Part shown: positions 6,652 to 14,046 of the stretch, piece by piece
Layout: each line of letters starts with the position of its first letter
How positions within the stretch are numbered: position 1 is the first letter of the stretch
The notes under the pieces: generated by a model
Databases searched by the model: none
What the model saw: only the letters and a program-made list of their open reading frames with translations
What the model was told of the DNA's origin: nothing
Assembly (NCBI GenBank): GCA_902799745.1
Contig: CADCBQ010000002.1
Span: forward strand, 1 to 64,000
Length of the DNA: 64,000 bases
Origin: Fibrobacter succinogenes
GTDB lineage: Bacteria; Fibrobacterota; Fibrobacteria; Fibrobacterales; Fibrobacteraceae
Direction of reading: 5' to 3'
Position numbers and translations under genes: made by a program

Positions 6652-9260
6652 TGGCTGCTAGAAAACTTTTGACGATTGCTATTGCCGGTAACCCGAACTG
6701 CGGTAAGACGGCTCTCTTTAACGCCCTTACGGGTGCCCGTCAGCATGTGGGTAACTGGCCCGGCGTGACTGTCGAAAAGAAAGAAGGTTACTTTGAACTG
6801 GGCGACCGCCAGATTCGCCTGGTGGACCTTCCGGGTACTTACGCTCTGTTCGCAAATGCCGAAGACGAACGCGCTGCTGTCGATTACTTGCTTAGCCGCG
6901 AAGCAAGCTTGATCATCAACATCGTCGATGCCACGAACCTGGAACGTAACCTGTTCCTCACGAGTCAGCTTGCCGATATGCATATCCCGATGGTGATTGC
7001 CGTCAATATGATGGATATCGCCGAAAATCGTGGAATCCAGCTGGATCTCGATGAACTTTCTGACGTTTACGGCGTGCCGTGCATTCCGCTTTCCGCTGTG
7101 AGCGAAAAGAGCGTCACTAACTTTATCAGCCAAATGGGCCATGTGCTGGCATCTCCGATGCCGCTCCCGAAACAGATGGTTTATGGTGACAAGATTGAAG
7201 AAACCGTTAAGGTCTTGGAACCGAAGGTGGCTCCGGTCGCAAAGCTCTTGGATGCGGACGCTCGTTGGGTTTCGCTCATGTATTTGGGCAACCAGAATAG
7301 CTATGCCGACAAGTTTGCCGAAGCTGGCGTAAAGATTAACAAGGCCGACGTTACAAAGATTCTTGGCGAAGAACCGGAATTTGCGATGGCCGAAAACCGC
7401 TATTCCATTTCGCACAGTGTGGCAGGCAAGGCAATTGTCGCTGCACGCGAAAAGAAGACCTTCTCGGATAAACTTGACGCCGTACTTTTGAACCGCTGGG
7501 CGGCGCTCCCGATCTTCCTTGTCATCATGTATTTGGTGTTCTGGGTAGCAGTCACTATCGGTTCTGCATTCATTGATTTCTTTGATGTACTGTTTGGTGC
7601 AATTTTTGTGGACGGCCTCGGCTACGTGCTCACGGATGTTCTCCATGCGCCGAGTTTTGTGTCCGCTATTCTCGCCGACGGTATCGGTGCCGGTATCCAG
7701 ACGGTTTCGACCTTTATCCCGGTGATTTTCTTCATGTTCCTGTGCCTTTCCTTCTTGGAAGACTCGGGTTACATGGCTCGTGCCGCTTTCGTTGCAGACC
7801 GCTTCATGAGATTCCTTGGCCTTCCGGGTCGCGCCTTCGTGCCGATGATGGTGGGCTTTGGTTGCGGCGTGCCTGGCATTATGGGCTCTCGCGTGCTGGA
7901 ATCCAAGCGTGAACGTTTCCTCACCATCTTCTTGGTGCCGTTCATGAGCTGCGGCGCTCGCCTTCCGGTGTATGCGCTGTTTGCCGCTGCATTCTTTGGT
8001 AAAATGGCGGGCACGGTTGTGTTCCTGCTTTACCTCGCCGGCGTGCTGTTCGCAGTTGCTTACGGTCTCTTCTTGAAGAAGTCCCTGTTCCAGGGCCAGG
8101 CCAGCAACTTTGTGATGGAACTTCCGCCGTATCATTTGCCGAAGTTCAAGTCCTTGATGATTCACTGCTGGCAGCGCCTGCGTGACTACATCTGGCGTGC
8201 TGGTAAGGTGATTACGATCGCCGTTGCTATTCTTGGCTTCCTCAACAGCTTCGGTATTGTCGAGAAGGCTGCGGACGAAAATGCTCCGGCCGATGAACCT
8301 GCCGGATTTGAATTTACAGCTGGTAATGGAGACTCTGAAAACAGCTTGCTCTCTGTAATCGGTAAGGCGATTACGCCGGTGTTCGAACCGTTCGGTGTCG
8401 AAAAGGAAAACTGGCCGGCCTCTGTGTCTCTGTTCACGGGTCTCTTGGCTAAGGAAGCCGTTATCGGTACTATGAACTCGCTGTATTCCATGGCGGGTGA
8501 AAATGCCGAGGCTCCCGCAGAAGAAAAACCGCTTATCGCCGGTGTAGACGAATGCCCCGCCGAAGAAGAGGAAGAAGGTGGCGCTCCCGATATCAAGGGC
8601 GCCGTGCTCGAAGCCCTCGGCTCGATTCCTGCTAACCTCGCCGAAGTCTTTGGCTCCCTCACCGACCCGCTCGGAACTACCGGCGAATTGGAAGGCCAGG
8701 AAGCTGCCGAACTTAAGAAAGAAACTCTGGACAAGATTACCGACGCCAAGGTGCTGACCTGCGAAGAATTCGCTGCCATCGAAACCTTCGGCGAAGAAGA
8801 GGATGACGAAAAGACCCGCGAAGCCGTGTTTGCAAAGCTCGCTGCCGCAGGCCTCGAACTCTCCGAAGACGAAATGGGCGCTCTCGAAGAAGGCGACCTT
8901 TCCGAAACCGCCGACATCTACGCGAACCTCCGCTCTTACTTCCATAATCCGGACAAGAACGGTAACCCGGTGGATGGCTTTAACTGGCAGGTGTTTGCGT
9001 TCCTCATCTTCATCTTGCTTTACGTGCCGTGCCTTGCCGCTATGGGCGTGGTCGCTCGCGAAATCGGCCTCGGCCTCGCTGTGCTCATGGCGACCGTGCA
9101 GACGCTCCTTGCCTGGGCGATTGCCGTGCTCCTCTACCAGGTTCCTGTTGGCGGAAACATGACATGGATTGTCGCCGCCATTGTGGTGCTCGTGGGTACG
9201 GGGATTTTCCTCAAGCTCTTCGGCATGAAGGCGAATAAAGAAAAGCGTTTCGAAGACTAA
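6651..9260 (+). CDS. feoB: FeoB ferrous iron permease (copy 1)
   Basis: An 869-residue inner-membrane Fe(II) transporter. The N-terminal G domain has GNPNCGKT (G1, about residues 11-18), DLPGTYAL (G3) and VNMMD (G4). A helical insertion follows, then the membrane domain from about residue 280 with the two Gate-type segments (GFGCGVPGIMG and FMSCGARLPVY). A long acidic, low-complexity segment (about residues 540-770, many EE and DE runs) lies between late membrane helices, making this copy longer than typical FeoB and than its paralogue (783). Expected to be derepressed when iron is low, through the boxes before dtxR. A hairpin terminator follows at 9279. Confidence 0.93.
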   Translation: MAARKLLTIAIAGNPNCGKTALFNALTGARQHVGNWPGVTVEKKEGYFELGDRQIRLVDLPGTYALFANAEDERAAVDYLLSREASLIINIVDATNLERNLFLTSQLADMHIPMVIAVNMMDIAENRGIQLDLDELSDVYGVPCIPLSAVSEKSVTNFISQMGHVLASPMPLPKQMVYGDKIEETVKVLEPKVAPVAKLLDADARWVSLMYLGNQNSYADKFAEAGVKINKADVTKILGEEPEFAMAENRYSISHSVAGKAIVAAREKKTFSDKLDAVLLNRWAALPIFLVIMYLVFWVAVTIGSAFIDFFDVLFGAIFVDGLGYVLTDVLHAPSFVSAILADGIGAGIQTVSTFIPVIFFMFLCLSFLEDSGYMARAAFVADRFMRFLGLPGRAFVPMMVGFGCGVPGIMGSRVLESKRERFLTIFLVPFMSCGARLPVYALFAAAFFGKMAGTVVFLLYLAGVLFAVAYGLFLKKSLFQGQASNFVMELPPYHLPKFKSLMIHCWQRLRDYIWRAGKVITIAVAILGFLNSFGIVEKAADENAPADEPAGFEFTAGNGDSENSLLSVIGKAITPVFEPFGVEKENWPASVSLFTGLLAKEAVIGTMNSLYSMAGENAEAPAEEKPLIAGVDECPAEEEEEGGAPDIKGAVLEALGSIPANLAEVFGSLTDPLGTTGELEGQEAAELKKETLDKITDAKVLTCEEFAAIETFGEEEDDEKTREAVFAKLAAAGLELSEDEMGALEEGDLSETADIYANLRSYFHNPDKNGNPVDGFNWQVFAFLIFILLYVPCLAAMGVVAREIGLGLAVLMATVQTLLAWAIAVLLYQVPVGGNMTWIVAAIVVLVGTGIFLKLFGMKANKEKRFED

Positions 9261-9278
9261 CCTTTGGAATCAAGAACA

Positions 9279-9307
9279 GGGCTGGTAGGCCCAAAACCTA
9301 CCGGCCC
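9279..9307 (+). terminator. hairpin after feoB copy 1
   Basis: GGGCTGGTAGG pairs with CCTACCGGCCC around a seven-base loop 18 bases after the feoB stop. The following tract is only moderately T-rich. Confidence 0.6.
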
Positions 9308-9325
9308 TTCATTAAAAATCTTGAA

Positions 9326-9339
9326 TTAGATTAGTCTAA
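9326..9339. promoter_or_regulatory. TTAG-N6-CTAA box before the porin gene
   Basis: TTAGATTAGTCTAA is the exact reverse complement of the box at 5825-5838. It lies 25 bases upstream of the sigma-54 promoter element, an upstream placement that would suit either activation or interference. Confidence 0.65.
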
Positions 9340-9364
9340 TTTTTGGAACTAAGCTGAAACATCT

Positions 9365-9380
9365 TGGCACGCATTTTGCA
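9365..9380 (+). promoter_or_regulatory. sigma-54 promoter (-24/-12) of the porin gene
   Basis: TGGCACGCATTTTGCA matches the sigma-54 consensus TGGCAC-N5-TTGCA at every defined base. Transcription would begin near 9391, leaving a leader of about 97 bases before the ATG at 9488. No enhancer-binding protein gene is in the window. Confidence 0.8.
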
Positions 9381-9487
9381 ACAATAGCACACAGAAGGCG
9401 ATAGCCAAGCGTTTTTGTAGCACTATTTGTAAAAAACCTGACGGAGTGTTACAAAAACAGAAAATCAATCCGTCAAGGGAGAGAAAT

Positions 9488-10825
9488 ATGAAGAACCGTT
9501 TGACGTCTAATCTTTTGTTCGGTCTTGCAGCCGCTTCCTTCTTTGCTGTGTCTGCATTTGCTCAGGGTGCCGCCCCTGCCGCCGAAGCCCCCGCTGCAGC
9601 CCCTGTACAGGAAGCCCCTGCCGCCGCTCCGGCACAGGAAACTCCTGTCGCTGCCGCTCCTGCCGAAGAAAAAAACGCTGAATCCGCTCCTGCCGAAAAC
9701 ACTAACCCGGGCGAAGTCGCTGACGCCGCCGGTAACGCTCTTGGCATGCTCAAGGCTAGCATGAACGAAGGCACTTCGGAAGCCCAGATGGAAGTCAAGT
9801 ACAATGGCGAAGTTGAATTCGATGCTTACACAGGCAATGTCTGGGCAGAAGATGACCTGAACCATTCCTATGCTTCTACCTTCGATCTGAATTTTGAAGT
9901 CAAGTTCAACGAAAAGTGGTCTGCGTTCGTGGGCCTCGAAGCCGATGGCGAAACCACTGATCCGGGTGCCATTTACAATGGTGCTTACGTTCAGTACCAG
10001 CCGGCTGATTTCTTCGCCGTCAAGCTGGGTGATCTGACCTTCTCGGAAGGTGCATTCGTTGCCTACTATGACTACGACGATCCTGCCGACAATGCTGCTG
10101 GTATGAAGGAACACGATATCCGCGGTTTTGAAATCGACTTGGCAGGCTTTATTCTCGGCTTTGGCTTTGGCCGTGGCGATAACGACTGGGCCGATGAAGA
10201 AGGTGCCAAGGTTTATGATGTCCACGCCGCTTACGAATTCGACTACGCCGGTCAGCACTTGCGTCCGTATGTGGACTATAAGAGCTTCCAGACCGCTCAG
10301 CATAACGAACTCCATGCCGGTGTCGAAGCGGGCCTCTCTATCGGTGGCTTTGGCTTCAGGGCCGTGTATGGTTTCCATGCTGATTACCTGATGGACGACG
10401 GTGATGTCGTGGAAGGTCAGGACTGGACTTCTACTGCCCACGCCTTCTTGGTTGAGCCGACCTTCGAAGTGGGTATGTTCGATATCAAGACGACTGCCTT
10501 CTACGCCCTCATCGACAGAGGTGATGCTGCCGAGGATGCTAGCGACCTTGATAACGGCGAAATCCCGGAATACTTCTTCCTGTACGCCGAACCGGCCTTC
10601 AAGTTTGCTGAATTCATCAAGGTTGGCATTCCTGTAGAATACCACACGCACACTTTGGATGATGATGACGATACCGCTGCTACGTTCGATGTCGGTGCCC
10701 GTGTCTACATCACTCCGGTCGAAAACCTGGAAATCACCGCTTTCGGCATGGTGGATGTTGCCGTGCAGGATAACGAAGACGACAATGCTCTGCGTTTCGG
10801 TCTTGAAACGGTGTACAGCTTCTAA
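9488..10825 (+). CDS. outer-membrane porin-like beta-barrel protein with Ala/Pro-rich N-terminus
   Basis: A 445-residue exported protein. A signal peptide covers residues 1-25 (MKNRLTSNLLFGLAAASFFA ... FAQG), followed by an Ala/Pro/Glu linker (about 26-75) that could lie in the periplasm, then repeated amphipathic strands with many Asp, Tyr and Gly residues, ending in a terminal aromatic (VYSF), typical of barrel proteins. The start at 9488 follows an AGGGAGAG ribosome site; an earlier ATG at 9446 lacks one. It lies between two feo operons, with a TTAG-N6-CTAA box and a perfect sigma-54 promoter upstream. A role in bringing iron or another solute across the outer membrane is inferred from position only. 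Confidence 0.72.
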   Translation: MKNRLTSNLLFGLAAASFFAVSAFAQGAAPAAEAPAAAPVQEAPAAAPAQETPVAAAPAEEKNAESAPAENTNPGEVADAAGNALGMLKASMNEGTSEAQMEVKYNGEVEFDAYTGNVWAEDDLNHSYASTFDLNFEVKFNEKWSAFVGLEADGETTDPGAIYNGAYVQYQPADFFAVKLGDLTFSEGAFVAYYDYDDPADNAAGMKEHDIRGFEIDLAGFILGFGFGRGDNDWADEEGAKVYDVHAAYEFDYAGQHLRPYVDYKSFQTAQHNELHAGVEAGLSIGGFGFRAVYGFHADYLMDDGDVVEGQDWTSTAHAFLVEPTFEVGMFDIKTTAFYALIDRGDAAEDASDLDNGEIPEYFFLYAEPAFKFAEFIKVGIPVEYHTHTLDDDDDTAATFDVGARVYITPVENLEITAFGMVDVAVQDNEDDNALRFGLETVYSF

Positions 10826-10850
10826 TTACCTCGCATAATGCGCAAAAACG

Positions 10851-10880
10851 GGACTGTGGCGTTTTGCCGCGGTCCTTTTT
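10851..10880 (+). terminator. intrinsic terminator after the porin gene
   Basis: GGACTGTGGC pairs with GCCGCGGTCC (two G-U pairs) around a five-base loop, followed immediately by TTTTT, 25 bases after the stop. Confidence 0.85.
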
Positions 10881-10897
10881 GATATGCTTTCCGCAGT

Positions 10898-10945
10898 TTA
10901 GCCTTTACTAATTAGCCGAGGCTTTCTAAATTTAGCTATGACTAA
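10898..10945. promoter_or_regulatory. two TTAG-N6-CTAA boxes before the second dtxR-feoAB unit
   Basis: Boxes at 10898-10911 (TTAGCCTTTACTAA) and 10932-10945 (TTAGCTATGACTAA) have the arms and spacing seen before the first unit. A further TTAG/CTAA pair at 10912-10929 has the wrong spacing. The ATG is 38 bases downstream of the last box. Confidence 0.65.
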
Positions 10946-10983
10946 TATATCAGGTGTGTTTTTCGTCTAATCGGAGCTGTCCT

Positions 10984-11406
10984 ATGGAACAAGTAAAGTT
11001 AAGCCAGAGCCTTGAAGACTACTTGGAAATGGTGCACATGCTGCGCCTTGCGAACGGGATTGCCCGTGTCCGCGACATTGCGGCGGCGCTCAAGGTCAAG
11101 ATGCCGTCGGTGGCCAAGGCGGTAATCGAACTCAAGAAGTTGGGCCTTGTGACGCAGGAGCCTTACAGCGGCATCGAACTCACGTCGGAAGGTGCGCTCG
11201 TGGCGTCCCAGATTCTGAACCGTCACATTCTGCTGAAGAGTTTTTTGATCAAGCTCGGTATCTCCGAGGCGATTGCCGACAAGGATGCCTGCTGCATGGA
11301 ACACATTCTTTCGGCGGAGACTCTCGAAAAAATCGAAGAGTTTGTGAACGCTCCCAATGAGCCGGCGAAAAAGTCGAAGACTGCCGCTAAATCTACGAAA
11401 AAGTAA
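10984..11406 (+). CDS. DtxR/MntR-family metal-dependent repressor (copy 2)
   Basis: A 140-residue close paralogue of the repressor at 5925, nearly identical through the DNA-binding and metal-binding regions and different only in the lysine-rich tail. Predicted ligands are Asp12, Glu15, His81, Cys103, Glu106 and His107, with an extra Cys104. The start at 10984 is favoured because it aligns with the paralogue; the in-frame ATG at 10954 would add ten unrelated residues. Two TTAG-N6-CTAA boxes lie upstream. It heads a second dtxR-feoA-feoB operon, with 11 bases to feoA. Near-identical recognition helices suggest that the two repressors bind the same sites. Confidence 0.87.
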   Translation: MEQVKLSQSLEDYLEMVHMLRLANGIARVRDIAAALKVKMPSVAKAVIELKKLGLVTQEPYSGIELTSEGALVASQILNRHILLKSFLIKLGISEAIADKDACCMEHILSAETLEKIEEFVNAPNEPAKKSKTAAKSTKK

Positions 11407-11417
11407 ATCGTTGGTGT

Positions 11418-11657
11418 ATGAATAACGAACCGAAGTTTTCGGAACTTAAAAAAGGCGACAAGGCCGAAATTATTGGATACAACACGGGTGATTCTCAATA
11501 CAAGTCCAAACTTTTGTCGATGGGACTTGTGCGTGGTGTGGTGTTGCAGGTTTTGCAGGTGGCCCCGCTGGGCGATCCGGTCGAGGTCAGCGTGCTTTCG
11601 TATAGGCTCTCGCTCCGCAAGCAAGAAGCCAATGTGCTTCAGTTGAGGAGAGTCTAA
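11418..11657 (+). CDS. feoA: FeoA, ferrous iron transport accessory protein (copy 2)
   Basis: A 79-residue FeoA-domain protein, nearly the same as residues 18-94 of the first copy (KFSELKKGDKAEIIGYNTGD, LSYRLSLRKQEANVLQLRRV) but without its cysteine-rich N-terminus. The TAA stop overlaps the feoB ATG as in the first operon, so the coupled layout has been kept. No strong ribosome site is seen before the ATG; translation may depend on the dtxR gene 11 bases upstream. Confidence 0.87.
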   Translation: MNNEPKFSELKKGDKAEIIGYNTGDSQYKSKLLSMGLVRGVVLQVLQVAPLGDPVEVSVLSYRLSLRKQEANVLQLRRV

Positions 11658-14008
11658 TGCCTATCGAGAAAGAAACTTTCACGATTGCGATTGCAGGCAA
11701 CCCGAACTGCGGAAAGACCGCGTTGTTCAACTCGCTTACCGGCTCGAACCAGATTGTGGGCAACTGGCCGGGCGTGACCGTCGAAAAGAAAGAAGGTCAG
11801 TTCAAGCTCGACAACCACACGATTCGCGTGGTGGACTTGCCGGGTATTTACGCGCTGTTTGCAAACTCCGAAGACGAACGCGCCGCTCTCGATTACCTGC
11901 TCAAGGGCGAGGCGGACCTGGTCGTGAACATTCTGGATGCTACGAACCTGGAACGCAACCTGTTCCTCACGAGCCAGTTGATGGAAAAAGGCGTGCCGAT
12001 GGTCTTGGCGGTGAACATGATGGACATCGCGGCGAGCCGCGGCATCCATGTGGACCTGCACAAGCTCGAAGAAATCCTCGGCGTGACGGCGATTGGCCTT
12101 ACGGCGGTGTCGCCCAAGAGTTGCGAAGGCTTCGTGAACGACTTGCATAAGCTGCTGCACAATAGTCGTGAATTGCCACTCCCGAAGGCGGTCAAGCATT
12201 CCGAAGTCCTTGAAAAGCTGATTGAAGAAATCTCGGTGCCGCTTAAGCCCGTGGCTGACAAGCTCGGTGCAAGCCCGCGCTGGACGGCGGTGCAGTACCT
12301 GGAGCATAGCGGGCGAGTGCTGGAACTTGCTGACGAACTCGGTGTCGAAATTCCGCACGACAAGATCGAAGAGGACTTGGGCGAAGAGGTGGAATTTGCG
12401 TTAGCCGATTCCCGCTACTCCTACGCCCGCGATATTGCGAAGGCGGTGATTCGCGACAACACGAACAAGCGTACGCGAACCGACAAACTCGATAAGCTCT
12501 TCTTGAACCGCGTCTTGGGAATACCGCTTTTCCTGATCGCCATGTATCTGGTGTTCTGGTTTGCGGTGAAGGTCGGCAGTGCGTTTATTGATTTCTTTGA
12601 CATTTTGTTCGGCGGAATTTTCGTGGATGGCATGACGGAACTCCTGACAAAGATTGGAGCGCCTGGCGTTGTCGTAGCGCTCTTGGCGAACGGCATCGGT
12701 ACGGGTATCCAGACGGTATCGACGTTCATTCCGGTCATCTTCTTCATGTTCCTTTGCCTTTCGTTCCTCGAAGATTCCGGCTACATGTCCCGTGCAGCGT
12801 TCGTGGCAGATCGCTTTATGCGGTTCCTCGGGCTCCCGGGCAAGGCCTTTGTGCCGATGATTGTGGGCTTTGGCTGCTCGGTGCCGGCGCTTATGGGCAC
12901 ACGTACGCTCGAAAACAAGCGCGAAAGGTTCCTTACTTTGTTCCTGGTGCCGTTTATGAGCTGCGGCGCGCGCCTCCCGGTGTATGCGCTGTTCGGTGCG
13001 GCATTTTTCGGCGAAAGCGCAGGGACGCTCGTGTTCGGAATTTACCTGACGGGTATCGTGATTGCCTTGATTTACGGTTTGCTCCTGCGCCATACGGTTT
13101 TCATGGGCAAGGAATCGACATTCATCATGGAACTGCCGCCTTACCATTTGCCCAAGGTGCGCAACCTTTTCCGCCACGCATGGCTCCGCCTCAAGGAATT
13201 CGTTTTCCGTGCGGGCAAGGTCGTGCTCATTATGGTGACGGTGCTTGGCTTTATGGGCTCCGTCGGCACGGATGGCAGTTTTGGTAATGACAACAACGAA
13301 AAGTCGGTGCTGAGTGCCGTGGGTACGGTGATTACGCCAGTGTTTGAACCTTTCGGCGTTGAACGCGACAACTGGCCTGCATCTGTCGCGCTCTTTACGG
13401 GGCTCTTTGCGAAGGAAGCGATTGTGGGTACGCTTAACTCGCTGTATGCCATCGAGGGCACGGGCGACGCTGACGCTGCTAACGCTGCCGAAAAAGCGGG
13501 GGAGGCCGGCGCGCTTGCTGCTGCCGACGCGGCCCCGGAAGAAACTGCGGCGGACGAAGGCTTTAGCCTGAAATCTACGGTGAAAGATGCTCTCGTGAGC
13601 GTCCCGGCGAACCTGGTAGAAGTCTTTACGTCCATCGCGAACCCGCTGGGAGTCAAGGCTGCGATTGAAGAATCCGAAGGTGCCGGAAACGAAGGTGCGT
13701 ACAAGACCATGCAGGCGCATTTCAACCTGGGGCGTTTCCAGGTGCTGGCCTACCTGCTGTTCATCTTGCTCTATGTGCCGTGCCTTGCCGCCATGGGAAC
13801 CGCCTTCCGTGAACTCGGGCGCTTCTACGGAACGCTCATGATGGTGTTTCAGACGGTTATCGGCTGGAGTCTCTCGGTGCTGTTCTTCCAGCTGACCTGC
13901 GGGCATTCCGTCGCGCTGATTATCACCTCGGTGGTGCTTCTCGCCGGTGTGGTCGTCGCACTTGTAGCCATCGGACGTGACCAACGCAAGAAGAGAGTGT
14001 TCGAATAG
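11657..14008 (+). CDS. feoB: FeoB ferrous iron permease (copy 2)
   Basis: A 783-residue Fe(II) permease paralogous to the protein at 6651. The G domain has GNPNCGKT, DLPGIYAL and VNMMD. The membrane domain has the Gate-type segments GFGCSVPALMG and FMSCGARLPVY; the first differs from copy 1 (GCGVPGIMG). The loop between late membrane helices (about residues 595-690) is shorter and richer in alanine than the acidic insert of copy 1. The two FeoBs therefore differ at a pore-lining motif and in a cytoplasmic or periplasmic loop, which could mean different affinity or regulation. Codon choice is similar to copy 1. Confidence 0.93.
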   Translation: MPIEKETFTIAIAGNPNCGKTALFNSLTGSNQIVGNWPGVTVEKKEGQFKLDNHTIRVVDLPGIYALFANSEDERAALDYLLKGEADLVVNILDATNLERNLFLTSQLMEKGVPMVLAVNMMDIAASRGIHVDLHKLEEILGVTAIGLTAVSPKSCEGFVNDLHKLLHNSRELPLPKAVKHSEVLEKLIEEISVPLKPVADKLGASPRWTAVQYLEHSGRVLELADELGVEIPHDKIEEDLGEEVEFALADSRYSYARDIAKAVIRDNTNKRTRTDKLDKLFLNRVLGIPLFLIAMYLVFWFAVKVGSAFIDFFDILFGGIFVDGMTELLTKIGAPGVVVALLANGIGTGIQTVSTFIPVIFFMFLCLSFLEDSGYMSRAAFVADRFMRFLGLPGKAFVPMIVGFGCSVPALMGTRTLENKRERFLTLFLVPFMSCGARLPVYALFGAAFFGESAGTLVFGIYLTGIVIALIYGLLLRHTVFMGKESTFIMELPPYHLPKVRNLFRHAWLRLKEFVFRAGKVVLIMVTVLGFMGSVGTDGSFGNDNNEKSVLSAVGTVITPVFEPFGVERDNWPASVALFTGLFAKEAIVGTLNSLYAIEGTGDADAANAAEKAGEAGALAAADAAPEETAADEGFSLKSTVKDALVSVPANLVEVFTSIANPLGVKAAIEESEGAGNEGAYKTMQAHFNLGRFQVLAYLLFILLYVPCLAAMGTAFRELGRFYGTLMMVFQTVIGWSLSVLFFQLTCGHSVALIITSVVLLAGVVVALVAIGRDQRKKRVFE

Positions 14009-14046
14009 TACTTTTTTTCAAAATAGAAGTTTTTTCTATATTAAAA

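Noticed and set aside
6594-8945. A long minus-strand frame opposite feoB copy 1
   Set aside because: Low-complexity translation mirroring FeoB codon choice; feoB has complete family motifs. A similar shadow lies opposite feoB copy 2.
10912-10929. A further TTAG/CTAA pair before the second dtxR gene
   Set aside because: The spacing is ten bases instead of six, so it was not counted as an operator.
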